Origin: Oscillospiraceae bacterium
GTDB taxonomy: Bacteria; Bacillota; Clostridia; Oscillospirales; Ruminococcaceae
Length of the DNA stretch: 64,000 nt
Direction of reading: 5' to 3'
Assembly: GCA_902766785.1 (NCBI GenBank)
Contig: CACXEO010000090.1
Coordinates: 1-64,000 of the forward strand
The position numbers and the translations under genes were made by a program. This document shows, in pieces, positions 38,162 to 47,709 of the stretch. Numbering within the stretch: position 1 is the first letter of the stretch; every line of letters begins with the position of its first letter. The notes under the pieces are model-generated. The model was given only the letters and a program-made list of their open reading frames with translations. It was not told where the DNA came from and did not search any database.

Positions 38162-40627
38162 CTACGCTTCCTGGGACTGGACCGCATTAAAAACAAACTT
38201 CCCGTCTTTATAATCCACTTCAACCGTATCGCCGGATTTAAATGCACCTTCCAGGAACCGCTCTGACAGCTTATCCTCAATATTGGAGGTGATTGCGCGC
38301 CGGAGCGGACGGGCGCCGTAAACCGGATCATAGCCGATAGAAGCGATATGATCGATACTTGCCTCTGTAAACCGAATATCCAAATTCAGGTTTGCTACGC
38401 GTTTGGTGAGGTTCTGGAGCATATTTTTCGCAATGATTTTAATGTCATCGTTTGTCAGTTTATGGAAAACAATAATATCATCAATTCTGTTGAGAAACTC
38501 GGGTTTAAAATGCTGTTTCAGCTCGCCCATGACTTCATCTTTGATTTCCTTATCATCCTTGACTGCATTTTCTGAAGAAATAAATCCAAGGCTTTTGCGT
38601 TCGCTGATCATCCGTGCACCAATATTGGAAGTCATGATGATGACGCTGTTTTTAAAGTTGACCTTCCTGCCTTGGGAATCGGTCAAAATACCGTCTTCCA
38701 GAATTTGCAGGAGCATATTGAAAACATCCGGATGTGCTTTTTCAACCTCATCAAATAAGATGACAGAATAGGGTTTACGGCGGATTTTTTCCGTCAGCTG
38801 GCCGCCATCGTCATATCCCACATACCCTGGAGGTGAACCAACCATTCTGGAAACCGAGTGTTTTTCCATATACTCGGACATATCAAGACGGATCATGGCG
38901 TTTTCATCGCCGAACAAAGCCTCTGCAAGTGCCTTACAAAGCTCGGTTTTACCAACGCCAGTAGGACCAAGGAAAAGAAAGGAACCAATCGGGCGTTTCG
39001 GGTCTTTCAAGCCGATCCTGCCGCGGCGAATTGCCCGGGAGATAGCAGAGACTGCCTCGTCCTGCCCCACTACCCTTTCATGGAGCGTTTTCTCCATGTT
39101 TAACAGCCGTTCGCCCTCCTGCTCGTTGAGCTGTTTAACCGGAATGCCGGTCCAGCTTGAAACAATGTCGGCGATATCCTCTGCGGTGACAGATCCGTTA
39201 TTGTGTTTGTGGTCTTCCTGCCAGCTCTGTTTTTCTTTTTCAAGCTGTTCGCTGATTTCTTTTTCACGGTCTCTGATCTTTGCGGCCGATTCGAAGTCTT
39301 GCGAATTAATGGCTGCTGCCTTCTCCTCGTTGAGACGTTTCATTTCGTTTTCAAGCTGCTGGAGGTCCGGCGGCGCCGTAAAGGCCTGGAGGCGCACTTT
39401 GGAGGCTGCCTCATCAATCAGGTCAATTGCCTTATCGGGTAGGTAACGGTCGTTAATATAACGTGCAGACAGCTTGACTGCAGCTTTGATCGCCTCATCG
39501 CTAATTTTTATTTTATGATGCGCCTCGTATTTATCGCGCAGCCCAAAAAGAATAGTTTCCGCATCTTCTTCTGAAGGCTCGTTGACCATGACTGGCTGGA
39601 AACGGCGCTCAAGAGCAGAGTCTTTTTCAATATATTTACGGTACTCATCAATAGTTGTGGCGCCAATCAATTGGAGTTCACCGCGTGCAAGCTGCGGTTT
39701 CAGAATATTTGCTGCATCCACCGCGCCTTCTGCAGCGCCCGCGCCAATAATGGTGTGGATTTCATCAATAAACAGGATGATATTGCCGGATTTCGTTACT
39801 TCATCCAGAGCGCCTTTGATTCTCTCTTCAAAATCGCCGCGGTATTTTGCGCCGGCCAGCATTGAAGTAATGTCGAGCGAAAAAACTCGTTTATCCTTCA
39901 ATGTCTCAGGGACTTCCCCATTTACAATTTTCTGAGCAAGACCCTCGGCAATGGCGGTTTTACCAACGCCGGGCTCGCCAATCAGGCAGGGGTTGTTTTT
40001 AGTTCTTCGGGAAAGAATCTGAATGACTCGGTTGATCTCTTCCTGGCGGCCGACAACCGGATCGATCTGGTTGTTTTTAGCGAGCTGGGTCAGGTCGCGC
40101 CCGAATTTATTGAGCTGCGTAGTATCCCCGGAATTGCTGCCGGGACGGGATGAATACGGTGAATCCATGCCGCCCGGCGCGGACTTTGCATCGCCGACTT
40201 CGTTGACGCATTCGTTATAAAGATCGCGGATATTCACCCCAAATTCCTGCAAAAAGGCAACGCCGTAGCTGTCGGACTCTCTGAGGATCGCCATTAAAAC
40301 ATGTTCGGTCCCCACATAACTGTGGTTTAAATTCCGCGCTTCATATATGGACATTTCAAGAATCCGTTTGCTGCGCGGGGTGAAATCAGACGGGGTGAGT
40401 CTGGTCGGCACCCCTTTTCCAATTGCAGTTTCAAGTTTGTGGTAAATAGCATCCTTTCCAATATTGTGTTTCTTCAAAACCGTTGCGGCGACCCCATTTT
40501 CATCACTGCACAGGCCATACAGGATGTGTTCACTGCCGATATAGGTATGGCCTAGTTCAGACGCAACGGCAATTGCCGCATTAAGGGCTAAATTCGCTTT
40601 TTCAGTAAATCCGTTGAAAGCGTACAT
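38162..40627 (-). CDS. clpC: ATP-dependent Clp protease ATP-binding subunit ClpC
   Basis: 821 residues. Two Clp_N repeats (residues about 1-140), AAA+ domain 1 with [15 protein letters not shown] near 207, a UVR/coiled-coil M domain near 420-470, AAA+ domain 2 with [18 protein letters not shown] near 545, and an LGF loop (ERKSLGFIS) in the position of the ClpP-binding tripeptide. Unfolds proteins, including McsB-phosphorylated ones, for ClpP. Last gene of ctsR-mcsA-mcsB-clpC; SD GAAAGGA. Confidence 0.96.
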   Translation of the reverse strand: MYAFNGFTEKANLALNAAIAVASELGHTYIGSEHILYGLCSDENGVAATVLKKHNIGKDAIYHKLETAIGKGVPTRLTPSDFTPRSKRILEMSIYEARNLNHSYVGTEHVLMAILRESDSYGVAFLQEFGVNIRDLYNECVNEVGDAKSAPGGMDSPYSSRPGSNSGDTTQLNKFGRDLTQLAKNNQIDPVVGRQEEINRVIQILSRRTKNNPCLIGEPGVGKTAIAEGLAQKIVNGEVPETLKDKRVFSLDITSMLAGAKYRGDFEERIKGALDEVTKSGNIILFIDEIHTIIGAGAAEGAVDAANILKPQLARGELQLIGATTIDEYRKYIEKDSALERRFQPVMVNEPSEEDAETILFGLRDKYEAHHKIKISDEAIKAAVKLSARYINDRYLPDKAIDLIDEAASKVRLQAFTAPPDLQQLENEMKRLNEEKAAAINSQDFESAAKIRDREKEISEQLEKEKQSWQEDHKHNNGSVTAEDIADIVSSWTGIPVKQLNEQEGERLLNMEKTLHERVVGQDEAVSAISRAIRRGRIGLKDPKRPIGSFLFLGPTGVGKTELCKALAEALFGDENAMIRLDMSEYMEKHSVSRMVGSPPGYVGYDDGGQLTEKIRRKPYSVILFDEVEKAHPDVFNMLLQILEDGILTDSQGRKVNFKNSVIIMTSNIGARMISERKSLGFISSENAVKDDKEIKDEVMGELKQHFKPEFLNRIDDIIVFHKLTNDDIKIIAKNMLQNLTKRVANLNLDIRFTEASIDHIASIGYDPVYGARPLRRAITSNIEDKLSERFLEGAFKSGDTVEVDYKDGKFVFNAVQSQEA

Positions 40628-40699
40628 AAAATCATTCCTTTCTCAGAAGTGATATTCTATATCATTTGCTAATACAGTAAATAAATTCCGCGGGTTAAG

Positions 40700-41725
40700 C
40701 TATTTTTCCAATGCTGCCCGGACAAGTTCAGCCCTTCTCCGGCTGCATACCAGGGGGGCTTCCCCCTCTTCAGATTCAGAAATCCGCAGGGTAGATTCCC
40801 CACAGTTGGCAAGCAAATGATTTAAGGTTTCCAGCTGCACTCCGGGTAATATCCCCATAGAAACGCCCATTCGAACGTCAGAAAGCAGTTTGTAAAGTTC
40901 CTCCGCCGTAATGCTCCTTACATATTTCAGGATCCCATAACTCCGGTATACCCGGTCTTCCAACGCCAACGAATTTCTAGCTTGGAGGCTTTTACGCGCT
41001 TCGTTTTCGCTGTACAGAATCTGATTTACAACATTTTTCAGGTTTTCAATTGCCTGCTCTTCGGAAATTCCAAGGGTAATCTGGTTTGAAATTTGATAAA
41101 CCGCTCCATATGCATTGGAGCCTTCCCCAAACGTACCGCGGATTGTCAGGCCCAGTTTTGAAACTGTGTTAATAATACTTCCAAGCGCACCTGCTGCTTC
41201 CAACGCTGGAAGATGCATCATGACCGAGGCGCGAAGCCCTGTGCCTAGATTTGTCATACAGGTAGTCAAATAACCCAGGTGCTCGTCAAAGGCGTATTCA
41301 AAGCCCTCGTTGAGGAAATCGTCGCACTGGTTTGCTGTTTCATAGGCCTTTTCAAGGTCAAAACCCGGTACGATTACCTGAATCCGCAAATGGTCTTCCT
41401 CGTTGACCATAATACTGATACTATTATCTTCCGACAACGCAAGCACGTTGTTTCCCCGCCGGATAAAATCCGGGCTTGCAAGATGGCGTTCTACCAGCGA
41501 CTTTTTTTGATCGTCAGTAAGCTGGTCTGTCCATATGAATTCAAGTTTATTTTCGCCAAGATTCAATTCCATCAGTTTATCAGTGACGGCGCGGTTTAAT
41601 TCCTGCTGCTGTTCCGCATCCATTCGGTCCAAAAAGCGGTAGGCATTCAGGTTTCTGGCAAGCCGCACCCGCGAGCTGATGATAATCCCGCCATTTTTAC
41701 CTGTGGCGTCATACCATTTATTCAT
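40700..41725 (-). CDS. mcsB: Protein-arginine kinase McsB
   Basis: 341 residues, phosphagen-kinase fold. Seen: ISSRVRLARNLNAYRF near residue 17, NEEDHLRIQ near 108, the catalytic Cys in GYLTTCMTNLGTGLRAS near 160-175 and RGTFGEGS near 197. Phosphorylates arginines of CtsR and misfolded proteins, marking them for ClpCP. Ten bases after mcsA, 72 bases before clpC. Confidence 0.95.
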   Translation of the reverse strand: MNKWYDATGKNGGIIISSRVRLARNLNAYRFLDRMDAEQQQELNRAVTDKLMELNLGENKLEFIWTDQLTDDQKKSLVERHLASPDFIRRGNNVLALSEDNSISIMVNEEDHLRIQVIVPGFDLEKAYETANQCDDFLNEGFEYAFDEHLGYLTTCMTNLGTGLRASVMMHLPALEAAGALGSIINTVSKLGLTIRGTFGEGSNAYGAVYQISNQITLGISEEQAIENLKNVVNQILYSENEARKSLQARNSLALEDRVYRSYGILKYVRSITAEELYKLLSDVRMGVSMGILPGVQLETLNHLLANCGESTLRISESEEGEAPLVCSRRRAELVRAALEK

Positions 41726-41734
41726 ATTTCACCC

Positions 41735-42223
41735 CTACCCTTTCAAACGGTTTATTTCGTCACGCAGTTCAGCTGCTTTCTCAAAATTTTGTTCGGCAAC
41801 CACTTTTTTCAATTCAGTCTCCAACAGTTCAATCTGCCGTTTTGTTTTGATTTCAACTGAGGCTGTCTGGGGCACTTTGCCTGTGTGAACGGCATTTCCG
41901 TGAATTTTCCGGATTGTCGGCAAAAGCTCGTCCCCAAAAGCATCTATACAGCCGCTGCATCCCAAATGCCCGGTGGACATAATTTCATGCAGTGTCGCTC
42001 CGCATTTCGGGCACCGCCTGGTTCCAGCCTTATTCTTTGAATCTGGCTGCTGAAAAAAACCTGAAAACAGGTCGGAAGTATTAAAAAAGGGATGGCTGAA
42101 AAAATTTGATAACTGTAACTGTTCGGCACAATCCCTGCAAAGATGCATTACCCTTGTCTGCCCGTTAATTGTCTGTTTTAGAGAAGCTGTTGCAGGGTTT
42201 AAACCACAATGATCACATAACAT
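41735..42223 (-). CDS. mcsA: McsA, activator of McsB (zinc-finger, UVR motif)
   Basis: 162 residues. Four CxxC pairs: CDHC at 3-6, CRDC near 29, CPKC near 72 and CSGC near 89, forming two zinc fingers; C-terminal UVR helix (LETELKKVVAEQNFEKAAEL) that contacts ClpC or McsB. Activates McsB and tunes CtsR. Between ctsR and mcsB in the standard order. Confidence 0.93.
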   Translation of the reverse strand: MLCDHCGLNPATASLKQTINGQTRVMHLCRDCAEQLQLSNFFSHPFFNTSDLFSGFFQQPDSKNKAGTRRCPKCGATLHEIMSTGHLGCSGCIDAFGDELLPTIRKIHGNAVHTGKVPQTASVEIKTKRQIELLETELKKVVAEQNFEKAAELRDEINRLKG

Positions 42224-42238
42224 AAAAGAATCATCTCC

Positions 42239-42700
42239 TCATTCCAAACTGTTCAGCAATGCTGATTTTATGATAGCGGCCCGCACCTGATTTCTGCTTT
42301 CTGCGGGAACCTGTTTCAATACATGATTGGTTATTGCAGACAGGATTATTTTACCTTCTTTCTCTGTAAGGAGTTTGTCACAACATAGATTTTGCAAAAT
42401 TATTCTGGAAGAATGTTCATCAATGGAAGAACCTATTGAATTTACAACGTGCATAACCATGTTATAAGGTTCCGGTTTGATTTTAACAATCCGGATGTAA
42501 CCACCGCCGCCCCTCTTGCTCTCTACAATGTATCCGTGTTCGGGGGTAAAGCGTGAGGTAATAACATAGTTAATTTGACTTGGTACGCACCCAATTCTGC
42601 TCGCCAGTTCATTTCGCTGTATCTGTATAGATCCGTCGGAGCGGTCCAGCGTATCCAAAAGAGCTTGAGTAATAATATCAGAAATATTCATTTTATCCAT
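42239..42700 (-). CDS. ctsR: Transcriptional repressor CtsR
   Basis: 153 residues. N-terminal winged helix-turn-helix with ASRIGCVPSQINYVITSRFTP and the beta wing KRGGGGYIRIVKI (near 62-74), whose glycine-rich loop is the heat sensor in known CtsR. C-terminal four-helix part includes ITNHVLKQV. Represses its own operon. SD GAAAGG; the SD region overlaps a CtsR box. Confidence 0.95.
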   Translation of the reverse strand: MDKMNISDIITQALLDTLDRSDGSIQIQRNELASRIGCVPSQINYVITSRFTPEHGYIVESKRGGGGYIRIVKIKPEPYNMVMHVVNSIGSSIDEHSSRIILQNLCCDKLLTEKEGKIILSAITNHVLKQVPAESRNQVRAAIIKSALLNSLE

Positions 42701-42717
42701 TTTGACCTTTCTTGACT
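42701..42717 (-). promoter_or_regulatory. CtsR operator box 3
   Basis: On the minus strand AGTCAAG-AAA-GGTCAAA, matching the tandem heptad GGTCAAA-NNN-GGTCAAA. It touches the ctsR start codon and overlaps its SD. Confidence 0.75.
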
Positions 42718-42727
42718 TTATGTAATT

Positions 42728-42756
42728 ATTATATCTTTAAGGTCAAATAAAATCAA
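42728..42756 (-). promoter_or_regulatory. Promoter of ctsR-mcsA-mcsB-clpC
   Basis: On the minus strand TTGATT (42756-42751), 17-base spacer, TATAAT (42733-42728). CtsR boxes 1 and 2 cover the -35 and spacer, box 3 lies downstream. Confidence 0.75.
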
Positions 42757-42773
42757 AGTCATATAAAGTCAAA
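42741..42773 (+). promoter_or_regulatory. CtsR operator boxes 1 and 2
   Basis: Two adjoining heptad repeats: GGTCAAA-TAA-AATCAAA (42741-42757) and AGTCATA-TAA-AGTCAAA (42757-42773). They overlap the -35 region of the operon promoter. Confidence 0.8.
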
Positions 42774-42943
42774 CTTGGAATTTGCAATATCAAATTTTGG
42801 GTTCTATTTAAATTATCTTAGAATTTATTTGAATTCCTCTTTTTTACTTTCAATTTGTCCTGGTTTTAGAAAATTTTGTTGTAGCACAAATTTGGCGGCT
42901 GTCATAGTATGTGTTGTAAAACAAAAAAGGAGGTCACTTGATT

Positions 42944-43090
42944 ATGAGTAACTGTGGTTGTGGTGGTTTCGGAGGCGGTTGTAGCTGGATTATTATCCTT
43001 ATCCTGATCCTTTGCTGCTGTGGCGGTAATGGTTTCGGTGGCTGTGGCTGCGGTAATAACTGCGGCAATGGCTGCGGATGCTGCGACTAA
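42944..43090 (+). CDS. 48-residue Gly/Cys-rich small membrane-anchored or coat-like protein
   Basis: A short ORF missed by length cut-offs. Starts MSNCGCGGFGGGC, then a hydrophobic stretch WIIILILIL (residues 15-23), CCC, and a Gly/Cys/Asn-rich tail ending GCGCCD. Twelve Cys and about sixteen Gly in 48 residues. A strong SD AGGAGGT lies nine bases before the ATG and a terminator follows. Resembles short Gly/Cys-rich or YjcZ-like peptides of spore formers; CATAGTAT at 42903 resembles a sporulation-sigma -10 box. Spore-coat role is inference. Own transcription unit, divergent from ctsR. Confidence 0.72.
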   Translation: MSNCGCGGFGGGCSWIIILILILCCCGGNGFGGCGCGNNCGNGCGCCD

Positions 43091-43120
43091 CCCTCTCACC
43101 TGACGCGTTCAAGTGAAGCG

Positions 43121-43143
43121 AGGCCGGTTTATCCGGCCTTTTG
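43121..43143 (+). terminator. Terminator of the Gly/Cys-rich gene
   Basis: AGGCCGG (43121-43127), loop TTTAT, CCGGCCT (43133-43139), then TTT. Confidence 0.8.
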
Positions 43144-43149
43144 CTTTAT

Positions 43150-43178
43150 TTGCAGCCGGACAAGACATATGGTATAAT
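43150..43178 (+). promoter_or_regulatory. Promoter of the ferredoxin-domain aldo/keto reductase
   Basis: TTGCAG (43150-43155), 17-base spacer, TATAAT (43173-43178) with an upstream TGG extension. Confidence 0.7.
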
Positions 43179-43268
43179 AAATACTAGAGTTTGAACATTT
43201 TACCGGGCGTAAAAGCCAACGCACCGCAGAAGCAAGACGTGTTAATAACCTGAAAGGAGCATTACGAC

Positions 43269-44291
43269 ATGGCAACAGTCACTCTTGGAAGAACCGGATT
43301 AATAGTCAACAAAAACGGGTTTGGCGCACTTCCTATCCAACGTGTTACCAAAGAGGAAGCAGCGGTAATTTTAAAAAAGGCCCAGCAAAACGGCATTAAT
43401 TTTTTTGATACAGCAATTGGCTATTCAGACAGTGAAGAAAAAATAGGCTACGCTTTAAGCGGTGTCCGTGAAAAAATCTACCTTGCAACTAAAACTCCAG
43501 CGCAAAATGGTAACGATTTAAGGCAGAATCTGGAAAAAAGCCTGCGCCGCCTGAAAACAGACCATATCGACATTTACCAGTTCCACAATCCTTCATTCTG
43601 TCCCAAACCCGGCGACGGAACCGGACTTTACGAGGCGATGCTTGAAGCGAAACAGCAAGGCAAAATACGCTTTATTGGGATTACAAACCATCGTCTCCCA
43701 GTTGCAGTTGAGGCTGTGGAATCCGGCTTATACGATACACTCCAGTTTCCTTTCAGCTACCTTGCAAGCGAAAAAGACATTGACCTTGTAAAGCTCTGCA
43801 AAAAGAATAATGTAGGCTTTATTGCAATGAAAGGGATGTCCGGAGGCATTATTACAAATAGCGCCGCCGCCTATGCTTTTATGAACCAGTTTGACAACGT
43901 CGTCCCGATCTGGGGTATCCAGCGTGTAAACGAGCTTGAGGAGTTCCTTTCTTACGATGAGAACCAGCCGAGGTTTTCCGGTGAAATTTCTGAATTGATT
44001 GAACACGATAAAAAGGAACTGTCCGGCAACTTCTGCCGGGGCTGTGGTTACTGTGAGCCGTGCCCGGCCGGCATCCAAATTTCTCTTAGCGCGCGTATGT
44101 CCTGGGTCCTGAAACGGATGCCCAGCGACAGGTTTGTTACACCGGAATGGCAGGAAAATATGGAGCGAATTGACAGTTGTATCCATTGCAACCACTGTGT
44201 CAATCACTGTCCGTACAGCCTCAACACCCCAGAGCTCCTCAAACAGAACCTAATTGAATACCGTACCTACATAAAAGAACATAATCTTTAA
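43269..44291 (+). CDS. Aldo/keto reductase with C-terminal 4Fe-4S ferredoxin domain
   Basis: 340 residues. N-terminal aldo/keto barrel with Asp and Tyr in NFFDTAIGYSDSEEKIG near 46-51, Lys in YLATKTP near 76 and His in DIYQFHNPS near 108. C-terminal Cys sets CRGCGYCEPCP near 258 and CIHCNHCVNHCP near 304 fit two 4Fe-4S clusters. Common in anaerobes; ties NAD(P)H chemistry to ferredoxin-level electrons. Substrate unknown. SD GAAAGGAG. Single-gene unit between its own promoter and terminator. Confidence 0.88.
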   Translation: MATVTLGRTGLIVNKNGFGALPIQRVTKEEAAVILKKAQQNGINFFDTAIGYSDSEEKIGYALSGVREKIYLATKTPAQNGNDLRQNLEKSLRRLKTDHIDIYQFHNPSFCPKPGDGTGLYEAMLEAKQQGKIRFIGITNHRLPVAVEAVESGLYDTLQFPFSYLASEKDIDLVKLCKKNNVGFIAMKGMSGGIITNSAAAYAFMNQFDNVVPIWGIQRVNELEEFLSYDENQPRFSGEISELIEHDKKELSGNFCRGCGYCEPCPAGIQISLSARMSWVLKRMPSDRFVTPEWQENMERIDSCIHCNHCVNHCPYSLNTPELLKQNLIEYRTYIKEHNL

Positions 44292-44446
44292 GCTACCGGT
44301 TGACTGCTTCACCGGTTAGTTGATACAAATTTTGCCGCTCACGGCTTTGAAAGCTCCTTCTGACCTGGCGGTTGGAATATGGTGAAATACCGGTCACAAA
44401 GCAATCCGCTTCAAACCGTTCCAGACAGTTTCGTTTGTTTTCAAAT

Positions 44447-44479
44447 AAAAGGGGCGCATCTATAGGATGCGCCCCTTTT
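44447..44479. terminator. Bidirectional terminator between the aldo/keto reductase and yunB
   Basis: Perfect 14-base arms 44447-44460 and 44466-44479, loop TATAG; A4 and T4 at the ends. Confidence 0.9.
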
Positions 44480-44486
44480 GTATTTA

Positions 44487-45188
44487 CTAATTTTGAAGCT
44501 GGTCAGACAAATACGGGATAGCCGACTCTCCCTGGGTAATAATTTGCGCATAAGAATCTGGGACTGTTCCTACTACCATGGTTTCAGCAAGAATATATTC
44601 CGTATGTACCGATATTTCGGCCGAAAAACCGGGGATAATCGCCATAACGGTCGCATCCACCTCAATGACGATTTGATGGAGCGTCTGATTAATCCCCGCC
44701 GAAGTAAAAAGACTTTTTGTTACTGCTTTGATACTCCCTACGGGGACAATCTTAATTTCTATATCCGGTCCGCGCCCTGACAAAAGCTGAAACCCCAGTA
44801 AGGTGCCAAGTGGAACATGAATCGAGTCCCTATCTACTGCGACAAGGGCGTCAACTGTCTTCTGTGTTAATTCTGTCTGTAACAGACTAATTTTAGTGGT
44901 GTTCGTTTCAATTGATGAAATATTCCCCTCTTCGTTAGTTGTCAGGGTAACAAAATCGCTATAGCTATAACTCTCATCCTGAAAAATATCGTTCGCGGCC
45001 TGGTTGATCAGGTTCGTCGCCATTATTTTTGCCTGGTAACCGGACATTGACGTGATTACAGGCCTCATTTTTAAATCGAGACCGATTGCAATTACGATCA
45101 GCGCAATTCCAATCCAGACTAACTTTCTTCCCTTGCGGCCGCCGCGTATCCTTCTGCGAGCCAAAAACCTGGTTTTGCGAAACGACAT
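44487..45188 (-). CDS. yunB: Sporulation protein YunB
   Basis: About 233 residues. Basic N terminus, one membrane helix (KLVWIGIALIVIAIGLDL near residues 22-40), then the YunB domain: MATNLINQAANDIF, VPLGTLLGFQLLSGRGPDI and VGTVPDSYAQI near the end. In Bacillus it belongs to the mother-cell sigma-E set and is needed for efficient sporulation; mechanism unclear. ATG 45188 has SD AAGGTGG seven bases away; a GTG one codon earlier is in frame. Confidence 0.88.
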   Translation of the reverse strand: MSFRKTRFLARRRIRGGRKGRKLVWIGIALIVIAIGLDLKMRPVITSMSGYQAKIMATNLINQAANDIFQDESYSYSDFVTLTTNEEGNISSIETNTTKISLLQTELTQKTVDALVAVDRDSIHVPLGTLLGFQLLSGRGPDIEIKIVPVGSIKAVTKSLFTSAGINQTLHQIVIEVDATVMAIIPGFSAEISVHTEYILAETMVVGTVPDSYAQIITQGESAIPYLSDQLQN

Positions 45189-45280
45189 CACCTCACCACC
45201 TTATCGTATTATATGCAAAAGGCCGGCTTGATGTGTTAGTAGTTGTCCAAACGCGTTGCGATTACCTGTTAATCCACAGT

Positions 45281-45314
45281 AAAAGGAAAGGGCTGGATAA
45301 ACCAGCCCTTTTCC
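45281..45314 (-). terminator. Terminator downstream of mutS2
   Basis: Inverted repeat 45285-45296 / 45302-45314 with loop ATAAA; on the minus strand the stem is followed by a T4 run. Confidence 0.8.
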
Positions 45315-45339
45315 AAATTTGAAACTAAAATAAAATATG

Positions 45340-47709
45340 CTATTTCAGCTCTGCGATAGTAACGCCGCTTTCACCCTCTCCATAAACACCCAGTCTATAA
45401 GTGCGGATGCTCGCATGACGTTTTAAGTGTTCCCGAACCGCCTTGCGCAAAGCTCCGGTCCCCTTTCCGTGAATGATATTCAACTGATGAATTCCGCCGA
45501 GGACTGCGTTATCAATAAACATATCAAGGTCCATCAGTGCTTCCTCGACCGTTTCTCCGCGGAGGTCAATTTCAGAGGCCACCTGCCGTTCTGCCTTAGA
45601 GCGGACGGTTCGGGTGGTTTTTCCCTGAAACTTAACCGGTTTTTCGTCGAGCAGCCGGAGATTTCCAAGCGGGACGCGGGTTTTAATAATTCCCGCCTGT
45701 ACCAGAACATTCCCGGATTTATCGGCTTCCTGGAGCACAGTCCCCTTTTTATCGATATCGAAAATCAAAACCGTATCGCCCTGTTTTAAAGGGCGCGGCA
45801 AAACGTAATCGTTATTTTTACGTTCCGTCACCGGGTTAGCCATATCATAAAGCTTGGTGATTTTACCTTTTAGGCCGGATTTCGCCTGGAAAGTTTTAGC
45901 GGAAAACTCCTCACGTTCCTTTTGACGGCGCAGTTCATCCAATTCGTTAATCAGCTGTTGAGACTGGGCACGAACATCTTCAACAATCCGACGGGCTTGT
46001 TCTCTCGCCTGCTGGATTTCACGCTCTTTTTCCCGTTCAAGCGCTTTGCGTTCCTGCTCCAATTCATGCTTAATCCGTCCAATTTCCCTGTTTTGGAAAG
46101 AAAGCCGGTTTTCCGCATTTTCATACCGCTGGCGGGAAGCTTCCAACGAATCTACCACCTCTTCAAACCGCTTATTTTCGCTTGAAATAAGGACTTCGGC
46201 AGAATCAATAATTGACTGGGAAAGCCCAAGCCGCTTTGAAATCGCAAACGCATTGGAACGGCCCGGCACGCCGATCAAAATCCGGTAGGTCGGCATCAGT
46301 GTTTTTACATCGAATTCACAGCAGGCGTTTTCAACGCCGTCAGTCTGGAGCGCGTACATTTTCAATTCGGCATAATGGGTGGTTGCGGCTAAAGAGCAGC
46401 CGAGACTGCGGAACTGCTCCAGAATGGCGGTTGCAAGAGCAGCGCCTTCTACCGGATCAGTTCCCGAACCAAGCTCGTCCATCAACACTATGGAATTTTC
46501 AGTGGTGTGGCGCAGAATATAAATGATATTCTTCATATGGGCGGAAAAGGTTGAAAGGCTCTGCTCAATACTCTGTTCATCGCCAATATCAACCAGCACC
46601 CTGTCATACACCGGAATCTGGCTGCCCTCCGCGGCGGGAATTAATAAACCGCAGAAAGCCATCAGCGTCAAAAGACCAATAGTTTTAAGCGTTACCGTCT
46701 TACCGCCTGTATTCGGCCCAGTGATGATTAAGCTGTTAAATCCTTGCCCCAGCGTAATGTCAACCGGTACCACCGTTTCTTTCGCAATCAAGGGATGACG
46801 CGCCTTTTTCAGCACAAGGCCGCCCTGTTTCACAACAACAGGCGTCACAGCCTTCATATCAAGCGCAAGCTCTGACTTGGCGAAAATAATATTCAATATT
46901 ACACAATCATCAAAATTAGCCTGGACATCATCAGCAATTTCTGCAACAAGGACGGACAGTTCCGCAAGAATCCGGTCAATTTCGTCTTTTTCCTGAGACT
47001 GGAGCACCCGTACTTCGTTATCTGCTTCTACGACCGACGAAGGCTCAATAAACAAAGTAGCCCCACTTGCAGAGGTATCATGCACAAGACCTGGAACCTC
47101 CCCGCGGTATTCCGCCTTAACAGGCAGAACAAAACGCCCGTCACGGATGGTCACAACAGGATCCTGAAGATAACGCTGGTAAGAGGAAGAACGAACCATT
47201 TTGTCAAGCTGATCTCTTGTGCGCATCTGCAGGTTTTTGATTTTCCGGCGAATAGAAAAGAGGGTGTCGCTCGCCGTATCAGCAATCTCTTCATCAGAAA
47301 GAATAACAGAAGAAATCCTTTCTTCAACCTGACGGCGGGGGCTTAGGCCTTCAAACAGGCTATTAAGGCAGGAGTCTACCGCAGCAGAATGGTTTTTCCA
47401 CTCCACAAGAGCGCGAGTCTGCCGAAGGATAGAAACGACCGACAGAAGCTCTATATTTGAAAGTACGCCACCGGCTTTACAGCGCTTTATGTACCCCTCA
47501 GGGTCAGTCAAATTGACAAAACGGGGCGAACCAAACCGCATGGAGAGCATCATTGCATCTGACGTCTGACTGACGAGCCGTGTAACAGTATCAAAATCGT
47601 AGCTGGGCTCAATAGTCTCTACCTGTTCGCGCGCCTTATCAATTACGACTCTTTCGGCGAGCTTTGCCATGATTTTATCAAGTTCAAGTGCTTTAAAATG
47701 TTTTTTCAT
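45340..47709 (-). CDS. mutS2: Endonuclease MutS2
   Basis: 789 residues. MutS-type core with Walker A GPNTGGKTVTLKT near 335, Walker B region IVLMDELGSGTDPVEGAAL near 410, a long coiled coil (about 510-620) and a C-terminal Smr nuclease domain with DLRGETVEEAL near 715 and HGKGTGALRKAV near 752. No MutS1 mismatch domain. Acts in recombination control and ribosome-collision rescue in Bacillus. Overlaps recO by four bases. Confidence 0.95.
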   Translation of the reverse strand: MKKHFKALELDKIMAKLAERVVIDKAREQVETIEPSYDFDTVTRLVSQTSDAMMLSMRFGSPRFVNLTDPEGYIKRCKAGGVLSNIELLSVVSILRQTRALVEWKNHSAAVDSCLNSLFEGLSPRRQVEERISSVILSDEEIADTASDTLFSIRRKIKNLQMRTRDQLDKMVRSSSYQRYLQDPVVTIRDGRFVLPVKAEYRGEVPGLVHDTSASGATLFIEPSSVVEADNEVRVLQSQEKDEIDRILAELSVLVAEIADDVQANFDDCVILNIIFAKSELALDMKAVTPVVVKQGGLVLKKARHPLIAKETVVPVDITLGQGFNSLIITGPNTGGKTVTLKTIGLLTLMAFCGLLIPAAEGSQIPVYDRVLVDIGDEQSIEQSLSTFSAHMKNIIYILRHTTENSIVLMDELGSGTDPVEGAALATAILEQFRSLGCSLAATTHYAELKMYALQTDGVENACCEFDVKTLMPTYRILIGVPGRSNAFAISKRLGLSQSIIDSAEVLISSENKRFEEVVDSLEASRQRYENAENRLSFQNREIGRIKHELEQERKALEREKEREIQQAREQARRIVEDVRAQSQQLINELDELRRQKEREEFSAKTFQAKSGLKGKITKLYDMANPVTERKNNDYVLPRPLKQGDTVLIFDIDKKGTVLQEADKSGNVLVQAGIIKTRVPLGNLRLLDEKPVKFQGKTTRTVRSKAERQVASEIDLRGETVEEALMDLDMFIDNAVLGGIHQLNIIHGKGTGALRKAVREHLKRHASIRTYRLGVYGEGESGVTIAELK

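Noticed and set aside
38895..39446. 183-residue plus-strand ORF opposite clpC
   Set aside because: Ser-rich shadow of conserved ClpC codons; no SD.
42902..43099. Minus-strand ORF rich in Ala and Thr
   Set aside because: It is the antisense of the Gly/Cys-rich gene; the repeated GGC/TGC codons create an artificial Ala/Thr-rich frame, and there is no SD.
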